Part shown: one piece after another, positions 41,457-50,540 of the stretch
Layout of the letters: each line of letters opens with the position of its first letter
Position numbering within the stretch: the stretch's first letter is position 1
Origin: Myxococcus stipitatus
GTDB taxonomy: Bacteria > Myxococcota > Myxococcia > Myxococcales > Myxococcaceae
NCBI RefSeq assembly: GCF_021412625.1
Contig: NZ_JAKCFI010000007.1
Span: 372,001-436,000, forward strand
Length of the DNA stretch: 64,000 nt
Reading direction: 5' to 3'
Notes under the pieces: generated by a model
Database searches by the model: none
Told to the model about the DNA's origin: nothing
Seen by the model: only the letters and a program-made list of their open reading frames with translations
Made by a program: the position numbers and the translations under genes

Positions 41457-42500
41457 TCAGGGCTGGATTTCGCGAACCGACAGCCACTTGAAGTCGACGT
41501 CGGAGGCGCTGTCCCAGCGGAACGTGGCGATGGGGCCGCCCCAGGTGATGGGCATGGGGCCGGTGGAACCACCGCAGTGCTGGGCATCCCCGCCCCAGTT
41601 ACCCGCGTCGACGCGGTCATCCACCTTCTTCCAGGTGACCTTGTCGGCGTTCTCGTTCACGTACATCTCCAGCCGCACGGCCTCCTTGCCGTCGACGGTG
41701 ACGTTGCGCATCACCGCCTTGAAGCCCACCCACCGGCCCTTCAGCGGCGTGGTCGCGGGCTTGTACGGCGCCTGCTCGTACGACACGTGCCACGTCTCCT
41801 TCTGCCAGCGCGCGCGGCCGTCGTAGTGCAGGCCGGCCTTGTAGCTGCTGCCCTCGCAGCCGGAGTTCTTGTCGTTGTGCTTGCCGCCGCGCGCGTACCA
41901 GTCGAAGTTGTCCGAGACATCCGACGTGGCGTTGAGCTTCACGAAGCCCGTCATCTCCACGTTCTTCCAGTCGTTGGGCGACTGCATGTAGCCCCGGCTG
42001 GCCAGCACGTCGCGGTCATACGTGGGAATCTTCGCCGCGGAGTAGCCCGTGGTCGTCGTGACGCCCATGCGCACCTTGGTGTTCTTCATCTTCCAGGAGC
42101 CGTCCGCGTTGCGGGTGATGGTGTTCTGCGGGTCGAAGCGCGCGTCTGACGTCGCGTCGTCCGCGAGCGCCCACGTCTCGCCCCCCGACTTGGTCGGGTA
42201 GAGCATCCGCACGCCGAACCGGTCCACCGAGGGAGTGCTCGGCTCCGGCGTCGTCGTCTCCGGGGGCGTCGTCTCGGGGGGCACCGTCACCACGGGTGGG
42301 GTGGTCTCGGGGGGGGTCGTCTCGGGCGGCGTCTCCGGCGTCGTCGTCCCGGGGGTGGAGGGCACCTGCGGCTGCTCGGTGGGAGGCTGGGCCGTTTCTG
42401 GAGGGATCGCACCGTCGGAGCCCGTGTCGGCGCTGCAACCAGCGGCGGACAGCGCCATCACGGCGCCGCAAAGCGAGGCGAAGAGTCGGTTCCGGGTCAA
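41457..42500 (-). CDS. Lipoprotein with Thr/Pro-rich linker and beta-sandwich domain
   Basis: A 347-residue surface lipoprotein. The start is TTG, supported by AAGGA seven bases upstream. The lipobox is SAAGC. A 70-residue linker of PETTPPETTP-like repeats leads to a beta-rich domain (residues about 95-347): WALADDATSDARFDPQNTIT, NVEMTGFVKLNATSDVSDNF, WYARGGKHNDKNSGCEGSSY, and ends FRWDSASDVDFKWLSVREIQ. The fold resembles concanavalin-type polysaccharide lyases or carbohydrate-binding domains, but catalytic residues are not assignable. Adjacent to the polysaccharide cluster, it may bind or trim a glycan (inference). Confidence 0.65.
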   Translation of the reverse strand: MTRNRLFASLCGAVMALSAAGCSADTGSDGAIPPETAQPPTEQPQVPSTPGTTTPETPPETTPPETTPPVVTVPPETTPPETTTPEPSTPSVDRFGVRMLYPTKSGGETWALADDATSDARFDPQNTITRNADGSWKMKNTKVRMGVTTTTGYSAAKIPTYDRDVLASRGYMQSPNDWKNVEMTGFVKLNATSDVSDNFDWYARGGKHNDKNSGCEGSSYKAGLHYDGRARWQKETWHVSYEQAPYKPATTPLKGRWVGFKAVMRNVTVDGKEAVRLEMYVNENADKVTWKKVDDRVDAGNWGGDAQHCGGSTGPMPITWGGPIATFRWDSASDVDFKWLSVREIQP

Positions 42501-42849
42501 GCAGGGGTCCTTCGTTCAGGGGGCCCCGAGAGGAGCGAACCCCCACGCACGCCGTTCGCGGGAGGGGCTCGCCACGCCCACCCCCGCCAGGGCCAGCAAT
42601 GCCCCGGGGCGCGGACGCCTGGTTGGTCTCGTAGGCCGGTGACTGTCGGGTTTCAACCGGTGGAAGCGCAACCCCCTCCCCCGCAAGACCCTTCCCCAGT
42701 CGCGAAGGGGCCACCCGCGCGGCGCTCCCCGCCCCCCTCGGAGGCCGGCCAGCCCCCGCCTCCCACCCGATACTTCGGTTTTTTCGATGAAGCGGGCCCA
42801 GAAACCCTATTTGTCGAAGAGATACCGGACTCTTATCTGAGGGCCACTC
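42501..42849. promoter_or_regulatory. Divergent region and leader of the TerC gene
   Basis: A 349 bp divergent region upstream of the TerC gene and the lipoprotein gene. I looked for a yybP-ykoY manganese riboswitch, known upstream of some TerC/Alx genes, and did not find its conserved core. Only the last 80 bases are AT-richer (TACTTCGGTTTTTTCGATGA). The promoter is probably there. Confidence 0.35.
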
Positions 42850-43824
42850 ATGGACTCTTTAGGAACGGTGGGCAGTCCCGCGCTGTGGATGGGCTTCATC
42901 GCCTTCGTCATCGCCATGCTGGCGTTGGACCTGGGCGTGTTCCACCGCAAGGCACACACGGTGGGCTTCAAGGAGGCCCTGGGCTGGAGCACGGTGTGGA
43001 TCAGCCTGGCGCTGCTCTTCAACGCGGGCCTGTGGTGGAAGTTCGGCGCGGGGCCCGGCGTGGAGTTCCTGACCGGCTACCTCATCGAGAAGTCGCTCTC
43101 CGTCGACAACATCTTCGTCTTCGTCGTCATCTTCTCGTCGCTGCGGATCCCCGCGCTGTACCAGCACCGGGTGCTCTTCTGGGGCATCCTGAGCGCGCTG
43201 GTGCTGCGGGCCATCATGATCTTCGCCGGCGTGGCCATGCTGGAGCGCTTCCACTGGCTCATCTACGTCTTCGGCGCGTTCCTCGTCGTCACGGGCCTGA
43301 AGCTGTTCATCCAGCGCAACAAGGAGGACCACCCGGAGGACAGCGCGATGATGCGGCTGGTGCGGCGGACGATTCCGTCCACGCCCCGCTTCGACGGTCA
43401 CCACTTCTTCACGGTGGAGAACGGCCGCCGGCTGGCCACCCCGCTGCTGATGGCGCTCATCCTGGTGGAGCTGTCGGACATCCTGTTCGCGCTCGACTCC
43501 ATCCCGGCCATCTTCGCGGTGACGCGGGATCCGTTCATCGTCTTCACGTCGAACATCTTCGCCATCCTCGGCCTGCGCTCGCTGTTCTTCCTGCTGGCCG
43601 GCGCGGTGGAGAAGTTCAGCTACCTGAAGGTGGGGCTCGCGGGCGTGCTCGTCTTCGTGGGCATGAAGATGGCCCTCATCGACTTCGTGAAGCTCCACCC
43701 GGCCGTCTCCCTGGGCGTCATCGCCGCGATGCTGGGCGCCAGCATCGTCGCGTCGCTCATCAAGGCCCGGAACACGCCCCCTCCCACGGAGGGCGAGCCC
43801 CTCGCGAAGGCCTCCGAGAGCTGA
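42850..43824 (+). CDS. TerC-family integral membrane protein
   Basis: A 324-residue multi-span protein of the TerC/Alx family, associated with manganese export and tellurite resistance. Signature acidic motifs are present: FVIAMLALDLGVFHRKAH, EKSLSVDNIFVFVVIF (the conserved SxDN), and LVELSDILFALDSIPAIFAV (ELSDxxFAxDSIPA). About eight membrane segments are visible. GAGGG lies seven bases upstream of the ATG. A strong hairpin follows at 43942. Confidence 0.93.
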   Translation: MDSLGTVGSPALWMGFIAFVIAMLALDLGVFHRKAHTVGFKEALGWSTVWISLALLFNAGLWWKFGAGPGVEFLTGYLIEKSLSVDNIFVFVVIFSSLRIPALYQHRVLFWGILSALVLRAIMIFAGVAMLERFHWLIYVFGAFLVVTGLKLFIQRNKEDHPEDSAMMRLVRRTIPSTPRFDGHHFFTVENGRRLATPLLMALILVELSDILFALDSIPAIFAVTRDPFIVFTSNIFAILGLRSLFFLLAGAVEKFSYLKVGLAGVLVFVGMKMALIDFVKLHPAVSLGVIAAMLGASIVASLIKARNTPPPTEGEPLAKASES

Positions 43825-43941
43825 CGGCACCTGACAGCCGATGCGCGCGCGGGGCGGCGGGGACACTCCCGTCGCCCCGTCGTCTTTCCAGCGGAGCCCG
43901 CGCCCGAAACCCACACGGGGCGGCACCTGGGCCGGAAAAGC

Positions 43942-43988
43942 GAAGAGGCCGTGAGCCTTGGGATTTCTCCCGGACTCACGGCCTCTTC
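43942..43988. terminator. Strong perfect hairpin between terC and tRNA-Val
   Basis: GAAGAGGCCGTGAG (43942-43955) and CTCACGGCCTCTTC (43975-43988) form a perfect 14 bp stem with a 19-base loop. On the minus strand it lies just after tRNA-Val and before a short T run (GCTTTTCC); on the plus strand it follows terC. It can act in both directions. Confidence 0.85.
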
Positions 43989-43993
43989 TTCGT

Positions 43994-44065
43994 TGGGCGC
44001 AGCAGGGTTTGAACCTGCGACCCCTGCCGTGTGAAGGCAGTGCTCTACCGCTGAGCTATACGCCC
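43994..44065 (-). tRNA. tRNA-Val (anticodon CAC)
   Basis: A 72-nt cloverleaf on the minus strand: acceptor GGGCGTA/TGCGCCC with discriminator A, D arm TAGCTCAGCGGTAGAGC, anticodon loop TTCACAC between CTGCC and GGCAG (anticodon CAC, reading GTG), T arm GGTTCAAACCC. The CCA end is not encoded. The hairpin immediately downstream probably terminates it. Confidence 0.95.
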
Positions 44066-44144
44066 GCGCTTCGTGTGCCACCGAGTCGCGACGAACGCGG
44101 GGGTAAATGCCACTTTGCCCCCGCGGGTGTCAACGCATTTTCGA

Positions 44145-44414
44145 CTACAGCCCCTCCAGCTTTTCTTCGAGCTCGCGCAGACGACGCTTCAGGCCGGACA
44201 GCTGCTTGCCCACGGCCTTGAACTCGCTGCGAGGCGCGAAGTGGAAGGCCTTCATCAGCTCCTCCTGCCCCCGGTCCAGGGCCTGCTTGCCCCGCTGGAC
44301 CTTGCCGATGGCGTTGGCGATGGCCATGGCGCGCTTCTCGTCCGCCATGAGCTTCTCCACGGCCTTGCTGGACATGCCCAGCGCCTGCTTCTTCAAGTCT
44401 TCACGGATACCCAT
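44145..44414 (-). CDS. Small coiled-coil protein, function unknown
   Basis: An 89-residue cytoplasmic protein made almost wholly of helix, beginning MGIREDLKKQALGMSSKAVE and ending with a charged coiled coil (KQLSGLKRRLRELEEKLEGL). I do not recognise a family. The stop of the SCP2-domain gene lies 14 bp upstream, so it is probably cotranscribed with that gene and the Hsp70-like gene. Confidence 0.75.
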   Translation of the reverse strand: MGIREDLKKQALGMSSKAVEKLMADEKRAMAIANAIGKVQRGKQALDRGQEELMKAFHFAPRSEFKAVGKQLSGLKRRLRELEEKLEGL

Positions 44415-44428
44415 GGACTGCCCCCCGG

Positions 44429-44854
44429 CTATGGCTCGTCGATGTACTGCGTCTGGAGCTTGAGGAAGACGCGGTCGGCGATGCCCTTGTACTTCATGCG
44501 TTCGATGAGGGGCTGCAGGTCGCCCTTCATGGAGATGCGGCGCTTGAGCACCGCCTCCACGGGGTCCAGCGTCCCCTTCAGCAGCTGCTTCCAGACGGTG
44601 TACGGGGCGCGCGCGAGATAGACGGGCTCGATTTCGTCCAGGTCGTCCGGGTCCGCGAGCACGCGGGCCTTCTCGATGCGGCAGTCCCCCGGGACGATGT
44701 GCACGACGAAGGACTTCGCCAGCTTGCCCGGCTCGGCCTCCACCACCGCCCCGAAGTCACCCTTCCAGCCCTTCCCCGCGACGGCGCACTCGGGGTCCTC
44801 GTTCGTGAGCCGGACGGCTTCGTCCAGCCACTCCTTCGACGGGAACTTCGGCAT
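44429..44854 (-). CDS. SCP2 sterol-carrier-domain protein
   Basis: A 141-residue stand-alone SCP2-like lipid-binding domain. The pattern FPSKEWLDEAVRLTNEDPEC, WKGDFGAVVEAEPGKLAKSF, then DEIEPVYLARAPYTVWKQLL and MKGDLQPLIERMKYKGIADR follows the SCP2 fold (five-stranded sheet, then GDLQPLIxxM with the typical ML.KG.hKhxG..). It likely binds a fatty acyl or sterol-like ligand. It starts six bases after the Hsp70-like gene's stop, in an operon with it. Confidence 0.82.
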   Translation of the reverse strand: MPKFPSKEWLDEAVRLTNEDPECAVAGKGWKGDFGAVVEAEPGKLAKSFVVHIVPGDCRIEKARVLADPDDLDEIEPVYLARAPYTVWKQLLKGTLDPVEAVLKRRISMKGDLQPLIERMKYKGIADRVFLKLQTQYIDEP

Positions 44855-44860
44855 GGCCTC

Positions 44861-46483
44861 CTACCCTCTGCGGAAGATGCTCTTGATGCTGGAGAAGAGG
44901 CCCCCGTTGTCGCTCGCCCCCGCCGCGCTCGAGGCGGGCAGGGACTGCGCGTTGCGGGCGGCCACTTCCTGGAGAGCGCGCTTGAGCTGCTCCGGCGTGT
45001 CGCGGGTGGCCAGGTCGACCTTCCGCATGCCGTTGGCCTCTTCCACCGTGACCTGGAGCAGACACTCCTCGGTCAGCCGGAAGTCGATCTTCCGGCCGGC
45101 GGCGGCGGCGGGGACGCGCACCGTGCCCAGGTACTCGTTGTCCACCATCAGGTCGCTGTCGCCCTGGAAGATGTCCAGTTCGATGAAGGGCGAGCCCGGA
45201 TCCCTGGGAGGGGGCAGCCGGAAGCTCTTCACCATGGGGATGAGCGAGTTCTTGTCGATGATGCGCTTCACGCGGCCATTGGGCAGCGCGTAGCCAATGG
45301 GCATGGACACCGCGTCCAGCAGCGTCACCGCGTCGATGCTGCCCAGCGAGTCACCCAGGAGCGCCGCGCCCAGCGCGACGCACTCGTCCGGGTGGACGCC
45401 CTTCCTGGGCGGCTTGCCGAAGTGCGCTTGAATCTTCTGCTGCACGAGCGGCATGCGGCTCTGGCCGCCGACCAGGATGATCTCGTCGATCTCCGAGCGG
45501 GAGATGCCCTTCTCCTCCAGCACGCGGTCGCAGATGTCGAAGGTGCGGTCGACCAGGTCGCCGGTGAGGCTGTTGAGGAACTCGCGCGTCAGCGGGATGC
45601 GCAGGTCGAGCGGCTTGCCCTTGCGCTCGTCGATGAAGGGCAGGTCGATGACGACGTTGGGGATGAGCGTGAGGTCGATCTTCGCCGCCTCGGCGGCGTT
45701 CTTGATGCGCTGGAGCGCGATGGGGTTCTCGGCGAGGTCGACCTTGGTCTCCTCCCGGAAGCGCTCCAGCACGTACTCCATGATGCGGTTGTCGAAGTCC
45801 GCGCCGCCCAGGAAGGTGTCGCCGCCGGTGGCGAGGACCTCGAAGACGTTGCCGGCGAGGTGGAGCACGGAGACGTCGAAGGTGCCGCCGCCCAGGTCGT
45901 AGACGAGGACCTTCTGGTCCAGGCCGCGGTTGAAGCCGTAGGCCAGCGCCGCCGCGGTGGGCTCGTTGACGATGCGCTTGACGTCGAAGCCCGCAAGCCG
46001 CCCGGCCTCCTTCACTGCCTGGCGCTGGTTGTCGTTGTAGTAGGCCGGGACGGAGATGACGGCCGCGTCGATGGGGCCGCCCAGGAACTGCTCGGCGATG
46101 GTCTTCAGCTGCGAGAGCACGAAGCTGGAGACCTGGGGCAGCGAGTAGAGCTTGCCGCCCAACATCACCGCGGCGTCGCCGTTGGGCCCCTCGACGATGT
46201 CGTAGGGGAAGGCGCCCCTGAGGTCCTCCACCGACTTCGAGTGGTATTTGCGGCCGATGAGGCGCTTGGTCCCCCACAGCGTGTTGCGGGGGTTGGTGAC
46301 CATCTGGTCCTTGGCCACGCCGCCGACGAGCAGGTCGCCCTTGGATGACAACGCCACCACGGAGGGCAGGATGAGGTTGCCTCGGTCCGTGGGGACGATC
46401 TTCGGGATGCGGTTGCGCACGGACGCCACCAGCGTGTTCGTGGTGCCCAGGTCAATCCCGACGATGCGAGGTCTGTCCGCCAT
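44861..46483 (-). CDS. Hsp70-family (DnaK-like) ATPase with short C-terminus
   Basis: A 540-residue Hsp70 homologue. The ATPase domain is complete: VGIDLGTTNTLVAS, VISVPAYYNDNQRQAVKEAG, VNEPTAAALAYGF, VYDLGGGTFDVSVLHL and IILVGGQSRMPLVQ. A substrate-binding beta domain follows (VSMPIGYALPNGRVKRIIDK, FIELDIFQGDSDLMVDNEYL, RKIDFRLTEECLLQVTVEEA). The C-terminal lid is reduced to one short helix and a GLFSSIKSIFRRG tail, so it is about 100 residues shorter than DnaK. The ATG at 46483 is favoured over an in-frame GTG at 46498. It heads a three-gene operon with the SCP2 and coiled-coil genes; a specialised chaperone is likely. Confidence 0.88.
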   Translation of the reverse strand: MADRPRIVGIDLGTTNTLVASVRNRIPKIVPTDRGNLILPSVVALSSKGDLLVGGVAKDQMVTNPRNTLWGTKRLIGRKYHSKSVEDLRGAFPYDIVEGPNGDAAVMLGGKLYSLPQVSSFVLSQLKTIAEQFLGGPIDAAVISVPAYYNDNQRQAVKEAGRLAGFDVKRIVNEPTAAALAYGFNRGLDQKVLVYDLGGGTFDVSVLHLAGNVFEVLATGGDTFLGGADFDNRIMEYVLERFREETKVDLAENPIALQRIKNAAEAAKIDLTLIPNVVIDLPFIDERKGKPLDLRIPLTREFLNSLTGDLVDRTFDICDRVLEEKGISRSEIDEIILVGGQSRMPLVQQKIQAHFGKPPRKGVHPDECVALGAALLGDSLGSIDAVTLLDAVSMPIGYALPNGRVKRIIDKNSLIPMVKSFRLPPPRDPGSPFIELDIFQGDSDLMVDNEYLGTVRVPAAAAGRKIDFRLTEECLLQVTVEEANGMRKVDLATRDTPEQLKRALQEVAARNAQSLPASSAAGASDNGGLFSSIKSIFRRG

Positions 46484-46576
46484 GAAGTTCACGGGCACGG
46501 GCCGACTGACGCGTATCCCGCTTCACTCTGTATCACGTCGCGCCTTCCCGCGCGCGTTTCTGGGCGACCAGCCTCC

Positions 46577-48658
46577 TCAGCCCTCTTCCGCTCCGGGCGT
46601 ACCGGGACCCCGCGGCCCCACCGGGGGTCTCGGGGGCTCCGGCGCCACGGTGGCCAGGACGACCCGATCATAGGGAGCCTCCTCCCCCCCGGGCAGCTCC
46701 TCCAGGAACCGGGAGGGCCTCAGGAGGATCCGCTCCCCCTCGCGCGGCAGCACGGACAGGGGGTGAACCAGGCTCAACGTGTCCCGCGCCCGGGTGGCGG
46801 CCACGTAGAACAGGCGCCGCTCCTCCTCCTCCTCCTCCTCCGACCGGGCGGCCTGGGACAACGGGAAGCGCCCGTCCACCAGCCACAACACGAAGACGGC
46901 GCTCCACTCGAGCCCCTTGGCCTGGTGGACGGTGGACAGGGTGAGGACGCCGTCGGAGGGGGTGGCGCCCAGCGCCTCCTCGGCGGCGAACTCCGCCACC
47001 AGCGAAATCTCCGACAGGAAGCGGGGCAGGTCCTCGAACCGGCGGGCGAACTCGGCGAGCTGGCGCAGGTCGTCGCCGGCGCCGTCCTCGGGCGAGGACT
47101 CCAGGGCGAGGCGCTCGGCGTACCCGCCGTCCAGCACGTCCTCGATGAGGGCGCCGGGGGCCCGCAGCCGCTCCGGGGCCGACAGGCGCGCCATCAGCCG
47201 GGCGAAGCGCTCGAAGGCGGGGCGGGAGCGGCGCGACAGGTGCTCCTGGACCTCCTTGCGGATCAACCCCTCCGCCAGGGGCAGCCCCTCCCGGAGCGCG
47301 CGCAGCGACGTCCACAGGTGCTCGGCCGTGGTGGCCCCCACCCCGGGCACCGCGCGCACCACCCGCTTGAAGGCGAGCTCGTCCGCGGGATTGTTCACCA
47401 GGCGCAGGTGGGCGAGCACGTCCTTGACATGGCGCTGCTCGAAGAAGCGCACGCCCGAGCGGACCCGGAAGGCGATGCCCCGCCGCGCCAGCTCCAATTG
47501 GAGCTCCAGCGAATGGCTGTGGGCCCGGTACAGCACCGCCATGGCGTCCAGGGACAGGCCCTGCTCCCGCAGGTCGATGATGCGGCGCGCCACGTGGACG
47601 GCCTGCTCGGCGGCGTCCAGGGTGGAGACGCGCGTGGGGCGGGCCCCGGGGGGGCGCTCGGCCACCAGGGCCTTGGGGAACTGGCGCGTGTTGTGGGCGA
47701 TGGAGGCGTTGGCCAGCGCGAGGATGCCGGGCGTGGACCGGTAGTTGCGGGTCAGCGTGAAGCGGGCGCAGTCCGGGTAGCGCTGGGGGAAGTCGATGAT
47801 GTTGGAGAAGTCCGCGCCCCGGAAGCCGTAGATGGCCTGGCAGTCGTCCCCCACCACCGTCAGGTTGCGGCGCGCGCCCGCGAGCAGGTCCACCACGTCG
47901 CCCTGGAGGCGGTTGGTGTCCTGGTACTCGTCCACGAGCAGGTGCTGGAAGCGCGCGGTGAGCGCGTCGCGGACGTCCGCGCGTTCGGTGAGCAGCCGCT
48001 TCAGGTTGAGCAGCAGGTCATCGAAGTCCATCAGGTGCAGCTGCGCCTTGCGCTGCCGGTAGCGCGTGGCGGTGGCGAGGATCTCCGGCGTCAGCGGCAG
48101 CAGCTGGGGGCGGCGCTCCACCAGGACCTGGGACAGCGGCTGCTGGAGGTTGGTGGCGAGCGAGACGAGCTCCAGCACCACGTCGGGCCGGGGAAAGCGC
48201 TTGTCGCTCTGGAGCTTGCGTTCGGCCAGGCACGTCACCATCAGGTCGCGCGCGTCCTCGCGGTCCAGCACGGTGAAGCGGTCCGAATAGCCGAGCGCGC
48301 CCGCGTGCTGGCGCAGCAGGACGTGGGCCGCGTGGTGGAACGTCCCGCCGAGGATGAGGCGCACGTCCGCGACGCCCCCCGCCAGCTCCACCACCCGCCG
48401 CGTCATCTCCCGCGCGGCCTTGTTGGTGAACGTCAGCAGGAGGATGCCCTCCGGGGGCACGCCGCGCTCGAGCAGGCGCGCCACGCGGAAGGTCAGGGTG
48501 CGCGTCTTCCCGGAGCCGGCGCCCGCGATGACGAGGACGGGCCCGTCCGCCGCCTCGACCGCCTGGAGCTGCTCCTCGTTGAGGAGCGCGGCGTAGTCGA
48601 TGCGCTGGGGGGCGGCCGGCGGTTCGTCGAGGCGCAGCGAGGAGGGCTGGCGGGCCAT
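46577..48658 (-). CDS. UvrD/PcrA-type superfamily 1 DNA helicase
   Basis: A 693-residue 3'-5' helicase. Motifs in order: Q motif LNEEQLQAVEAADGPVLVIA, Walker A AGAGSGKTRTLTFR, Ia LLTFTNKAAREM, II VDEYQDTN, III VVGDDCQAIYGFRGAD, IV TLTRNYRSTPGIL, V VLTLSTVHQAKGLEW, VI RRLFYVAATRARDTLSLVHP. The insert PGVGATTAEHLW is the 2B region. It is likely a repair or replication-restart helicase. A poly-Glu stretch (EEEEEE) precedes motif VI. The C-terminus is Pro-rich and lacks the PcrA Tudor-like tail, so the exact subfamily is unsure. Confidence 0.92.
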   Translation of the reverse strand: MARQPSSLRLDEPPAAPQRIDYAALLNEEQLQAVEAADGPVLVIAGAGSGKTRTLTFRVARLLERGVPPEGILLLTFTNKAAREMTRRVVELAGGVADVRLILGGTFHHAAHVLLRQHAGALGYSDRFTVLDREDARDLMVTCLAERKLQSDKRFPRPDVVLELVSLATNLQQPLSQVLVERRPQLLPLTPEILATATRYRQRKAQLHLMDFDDLLLNLKRLLTERADVRDALTARFQHLLVDEYQDTNRLQGDVVDLLAGARRNLTVVGDDCQAIYGFRGADFSNIIDFPQRYPDCARFTLTRNYRSTPGILALANASIAHNTRQFPKALVAERPPGARPTRVSTLDAAEQAVHVARRIIDLREQGLSLDAMAVLYRAHSHSLELQLELARRGIAFRVRSGVRFFEQRHVKDVLAHLRLVNNPADELAFKRVVRAVPGVGATTAEHLWTSLRALREGLPLAEGLIRKEVQEHLSRRSRPAFERFARLMARLSAPERLRAPGALIEDVLDGGYAERLALESSPEDGAGDDLRQLAEFARRFEDLPRFLSEISLVAEFAAEEALGATPSDGVLTLSTVHQAKGLEWSAVFVLWLVDGRFPLSQAARSEEEEEEERRLFYVAATRARDTLSLVHPLSVLPREGERILLRPSRFLEELPGGEEAPYDRVVLATVAPEPPRPPVGPRGPGTPGAEEG

Positions 48659-48713
48659 GGGGGCGCGAACTCTAACCGCCCCGCCCGCCGGCGACGAACG
48701 GATCCGCGCCCCT

Positions 48714-50405
48714 TCAGGGCACGGGCGCGAGCGCGGTGAGCCGGCTCGAGGCGACCTGCCTCACCTGGGGGGACGGGTCGCGCTGCATCGCCAGCTCCAG
48801 GAGCAGCCGCCCCACCTGCGGCAGCTTCGCGCCCACGGTCTCCAGCGCCTTGGAGCGCTCCTTCACCGCGCCCTCCAGGCGCTCGCTGACGGCCCGGTCC
48901 GCGCAGGTGCGCGCCCCCGGGTTGTGCTCGCGCAGCAAGAGCTCCGCGTCCGCGAGTCGGGCCTCGGCCAGGCGCCGGGCCTCCTCGGCGCGTCGCTCGA
49001 ACTCGGCGAGGTCCTCGGGGAACTCCGTGGAGGCGGCGCGGGCGCGGGCGATGGCCTCCGCCGCGAAGCGGGCGTTGACGACCGCCGCGCACAGCTGCCG
49101 GGCGGACGCCAGCGGCACCCTCCCCTCCTCCGACACGGTCTCCTCGCGCGCCACGGTGAGCGCCCACATGGCGAGCTGCCGGGCGGCGACGGCCGCGGAG
49201 AACGGCTGCTTGCGCGACTCGCGGATGTCCACCCAGCGGCGCAGCACCACCGGGTCCGGCACGCCCGCGTCGAAGGCGCGCTGGTATTCGGTCGACGCCT
49301 GCGGGAGCTGGCCCGACAGGTCCAGGAGCACCGCCACCGTCAGGTACATCTCCGCGCTGCTGGCGCGCTCGCGCAGGGCGTCCAGCCGAGAGGCGACTTC
49401 GTACTCCGCCACCGGGCGGGGCAGCGCGGCCAGCACCGTGCGCAGCGACTCCAGCGCGTTCTGGCGGATCAACGGGTTGCGCGCCGCGCGCAGCGCGTCC
49501 AGCAGCGGGTCCAACACCCGCACGGACACGTGCTGGCCCAGCTCCTCCGCCGCCTGCCACCGGTCCAACGCGTCCGGCGCGAGCAGCGCCCGGCGCAGGT
49601 CCTCGACATCCCGCAGGTAGTGCCCCACGTGCGCCGCCTGCGCGAGCGGCTCCGGCCGGGCCAGCGCGGCGCGCTCCGCCCGGGCCCGGGCCAGCCGCGC
49701 CGGGAAGCCCGTGAGCTTCGCGCCCAGCGGATGCCCCTTCACGCGCGCCTCGGCCTCGTCCACCAACCCGGAGACGAGCAGCCCCTCGACCTCCAGCTCC
49801 AGCAGGAGCACGCGGGCCTCCTCGCGGTGCGTGCCCGCCGGGAAGTCCTTGAGGTACGCGAAGAGCTTCGCCGCGCCCTCGGCCCTGGCGCGCTCGAACG
49901 CCTGGCCATCCAGCCGCGTCTCCACCTCCATGCGCCGCGGATCATCCGGCCGCTCGCGCAGGTACTCCGCCAGCCGCTGGGGGTCCTGCGTCGTGGCCAG
50001 CTCCCGCGTCTGGGCCTCCGCCATCAGCCGCTTCGCCTCGTCCTTCTGGGCCCCGTCCGGGTGCTCCTGGAGGAACTGGCGCCAGGCGGCCTCCGTGTCC
50101 GCCTCCTTCGCCGCGTTGAAGCGCAAGCCCTCCAGCAGCGTCCTCGCCGTGCGGCTGTGAGGCCCGTCCGGGTACGCCTCCAGGAAGCGCTTGTAGGCAA
50201 TCACCGTGTGCAGCCGCTTCGCCTCCCCGAACTCCAGCTCCTCCACGCGCGCCTCCGCGGAGTCCGTGTCCGGGTGCGTGGGGTAGTCACGAAGGAACGC
50301 GCGGTACGCCTCCACGGTATCGACCTTGGCGGCCCGCTCGTACGGAGACGGCATGCAGCCGGTGGCCAGCAGGAGGACGGCGAGGGCTCGACGAAGGGAC
50401 GCCAT
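48714..50405 (-). CDS. HEAT/TPR-repeat lipoprotein
   Basis: A 563-residue lipoprotein with lipobox LLATGC (residues about 12-17). The first 170 residues carry repeats of a helix-turn unit (AYRAFLRDYPTHPDTDSAEA, AYKRFLEAYPDGPHSRTART, AWRQFLQEHPDGAQKDEAKR, AAKLFAYLKDFPAGTHREEA), a TPR/Sel1-like ladder. HEAT-like repeats follow (VRVLDPLLDALRAARNPLIR), and the end again has a HEAT unit (LELAMQRDPSPQVRQVASSR). It is a scaffold for periplasmic complexes, of unknown partner. GGAG is four bases before the ATG. It diverges from the NlpC-type lipoprotein gene 135 bp away. Confidence 0.8.
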   Translation of the reverse strand: MASLRRALAVLLLATGCMPSPYERAAKVDTVEAYRAFLRDYPTHPDTDSAEARVEELEFGEAKRLHTVIAYKRFLEAYPDGPHSRTARTLLEGLRFNAAKEADTEAAWRQFLQEHPDGAQKDEAKRLMAEAQTRELATTQDPQRLAEYLRERPDDPRRMEVETRLDGQAFERARAEGAAKLFAYLKDFPAGTHREEARVLLLELEVEGLLVSGLVDEAEARVKGHPLGAKLTGFPARLARARAERAALARPEPLAQAAHVGHYLRDVEDLRRALLAPDALDRWQAAEELGQHVSVRVLDPLLDALRAARNPLIRQNALESLRTVLAALPRPVAEYEVASRLDALRERASSAEMYLTVAVLLDLSGQLPQASTEYQRAFDAGVPDPVVLRRWVDIRESRKQPFSAAVAARQLAMWALTVAREETVSEEGRVPLASARQLCAAVVNARFAAEAIARARAASTEFPEDLAEFERRAEEARRLAEARLADAELLLREHNPGARTCADRAVSERLEGAVKERSKALETVGAKLPQVGRLLLELAMQRDPSPQVRQVASSRLTALAPVP

Positions 50406-50540
50406 GCGCTCCAGCAATACCGCACCCGCGCCCACCCGGAAACCCGAGCCGCCATGGCCGGTTGGCTGGGTAGGTTTTTTGACGACACAGCCTCATGCGG
50501 GGACCATGGGTGCCTCAGGACGCTACAGGGAGGTCGCTCC

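Noticed and set aside
42640..42849. Possible yybP-ykoY manganese riboswitch upstream of terC
   Set aside because: The conserved core sequence and the paired internal loops were not found.
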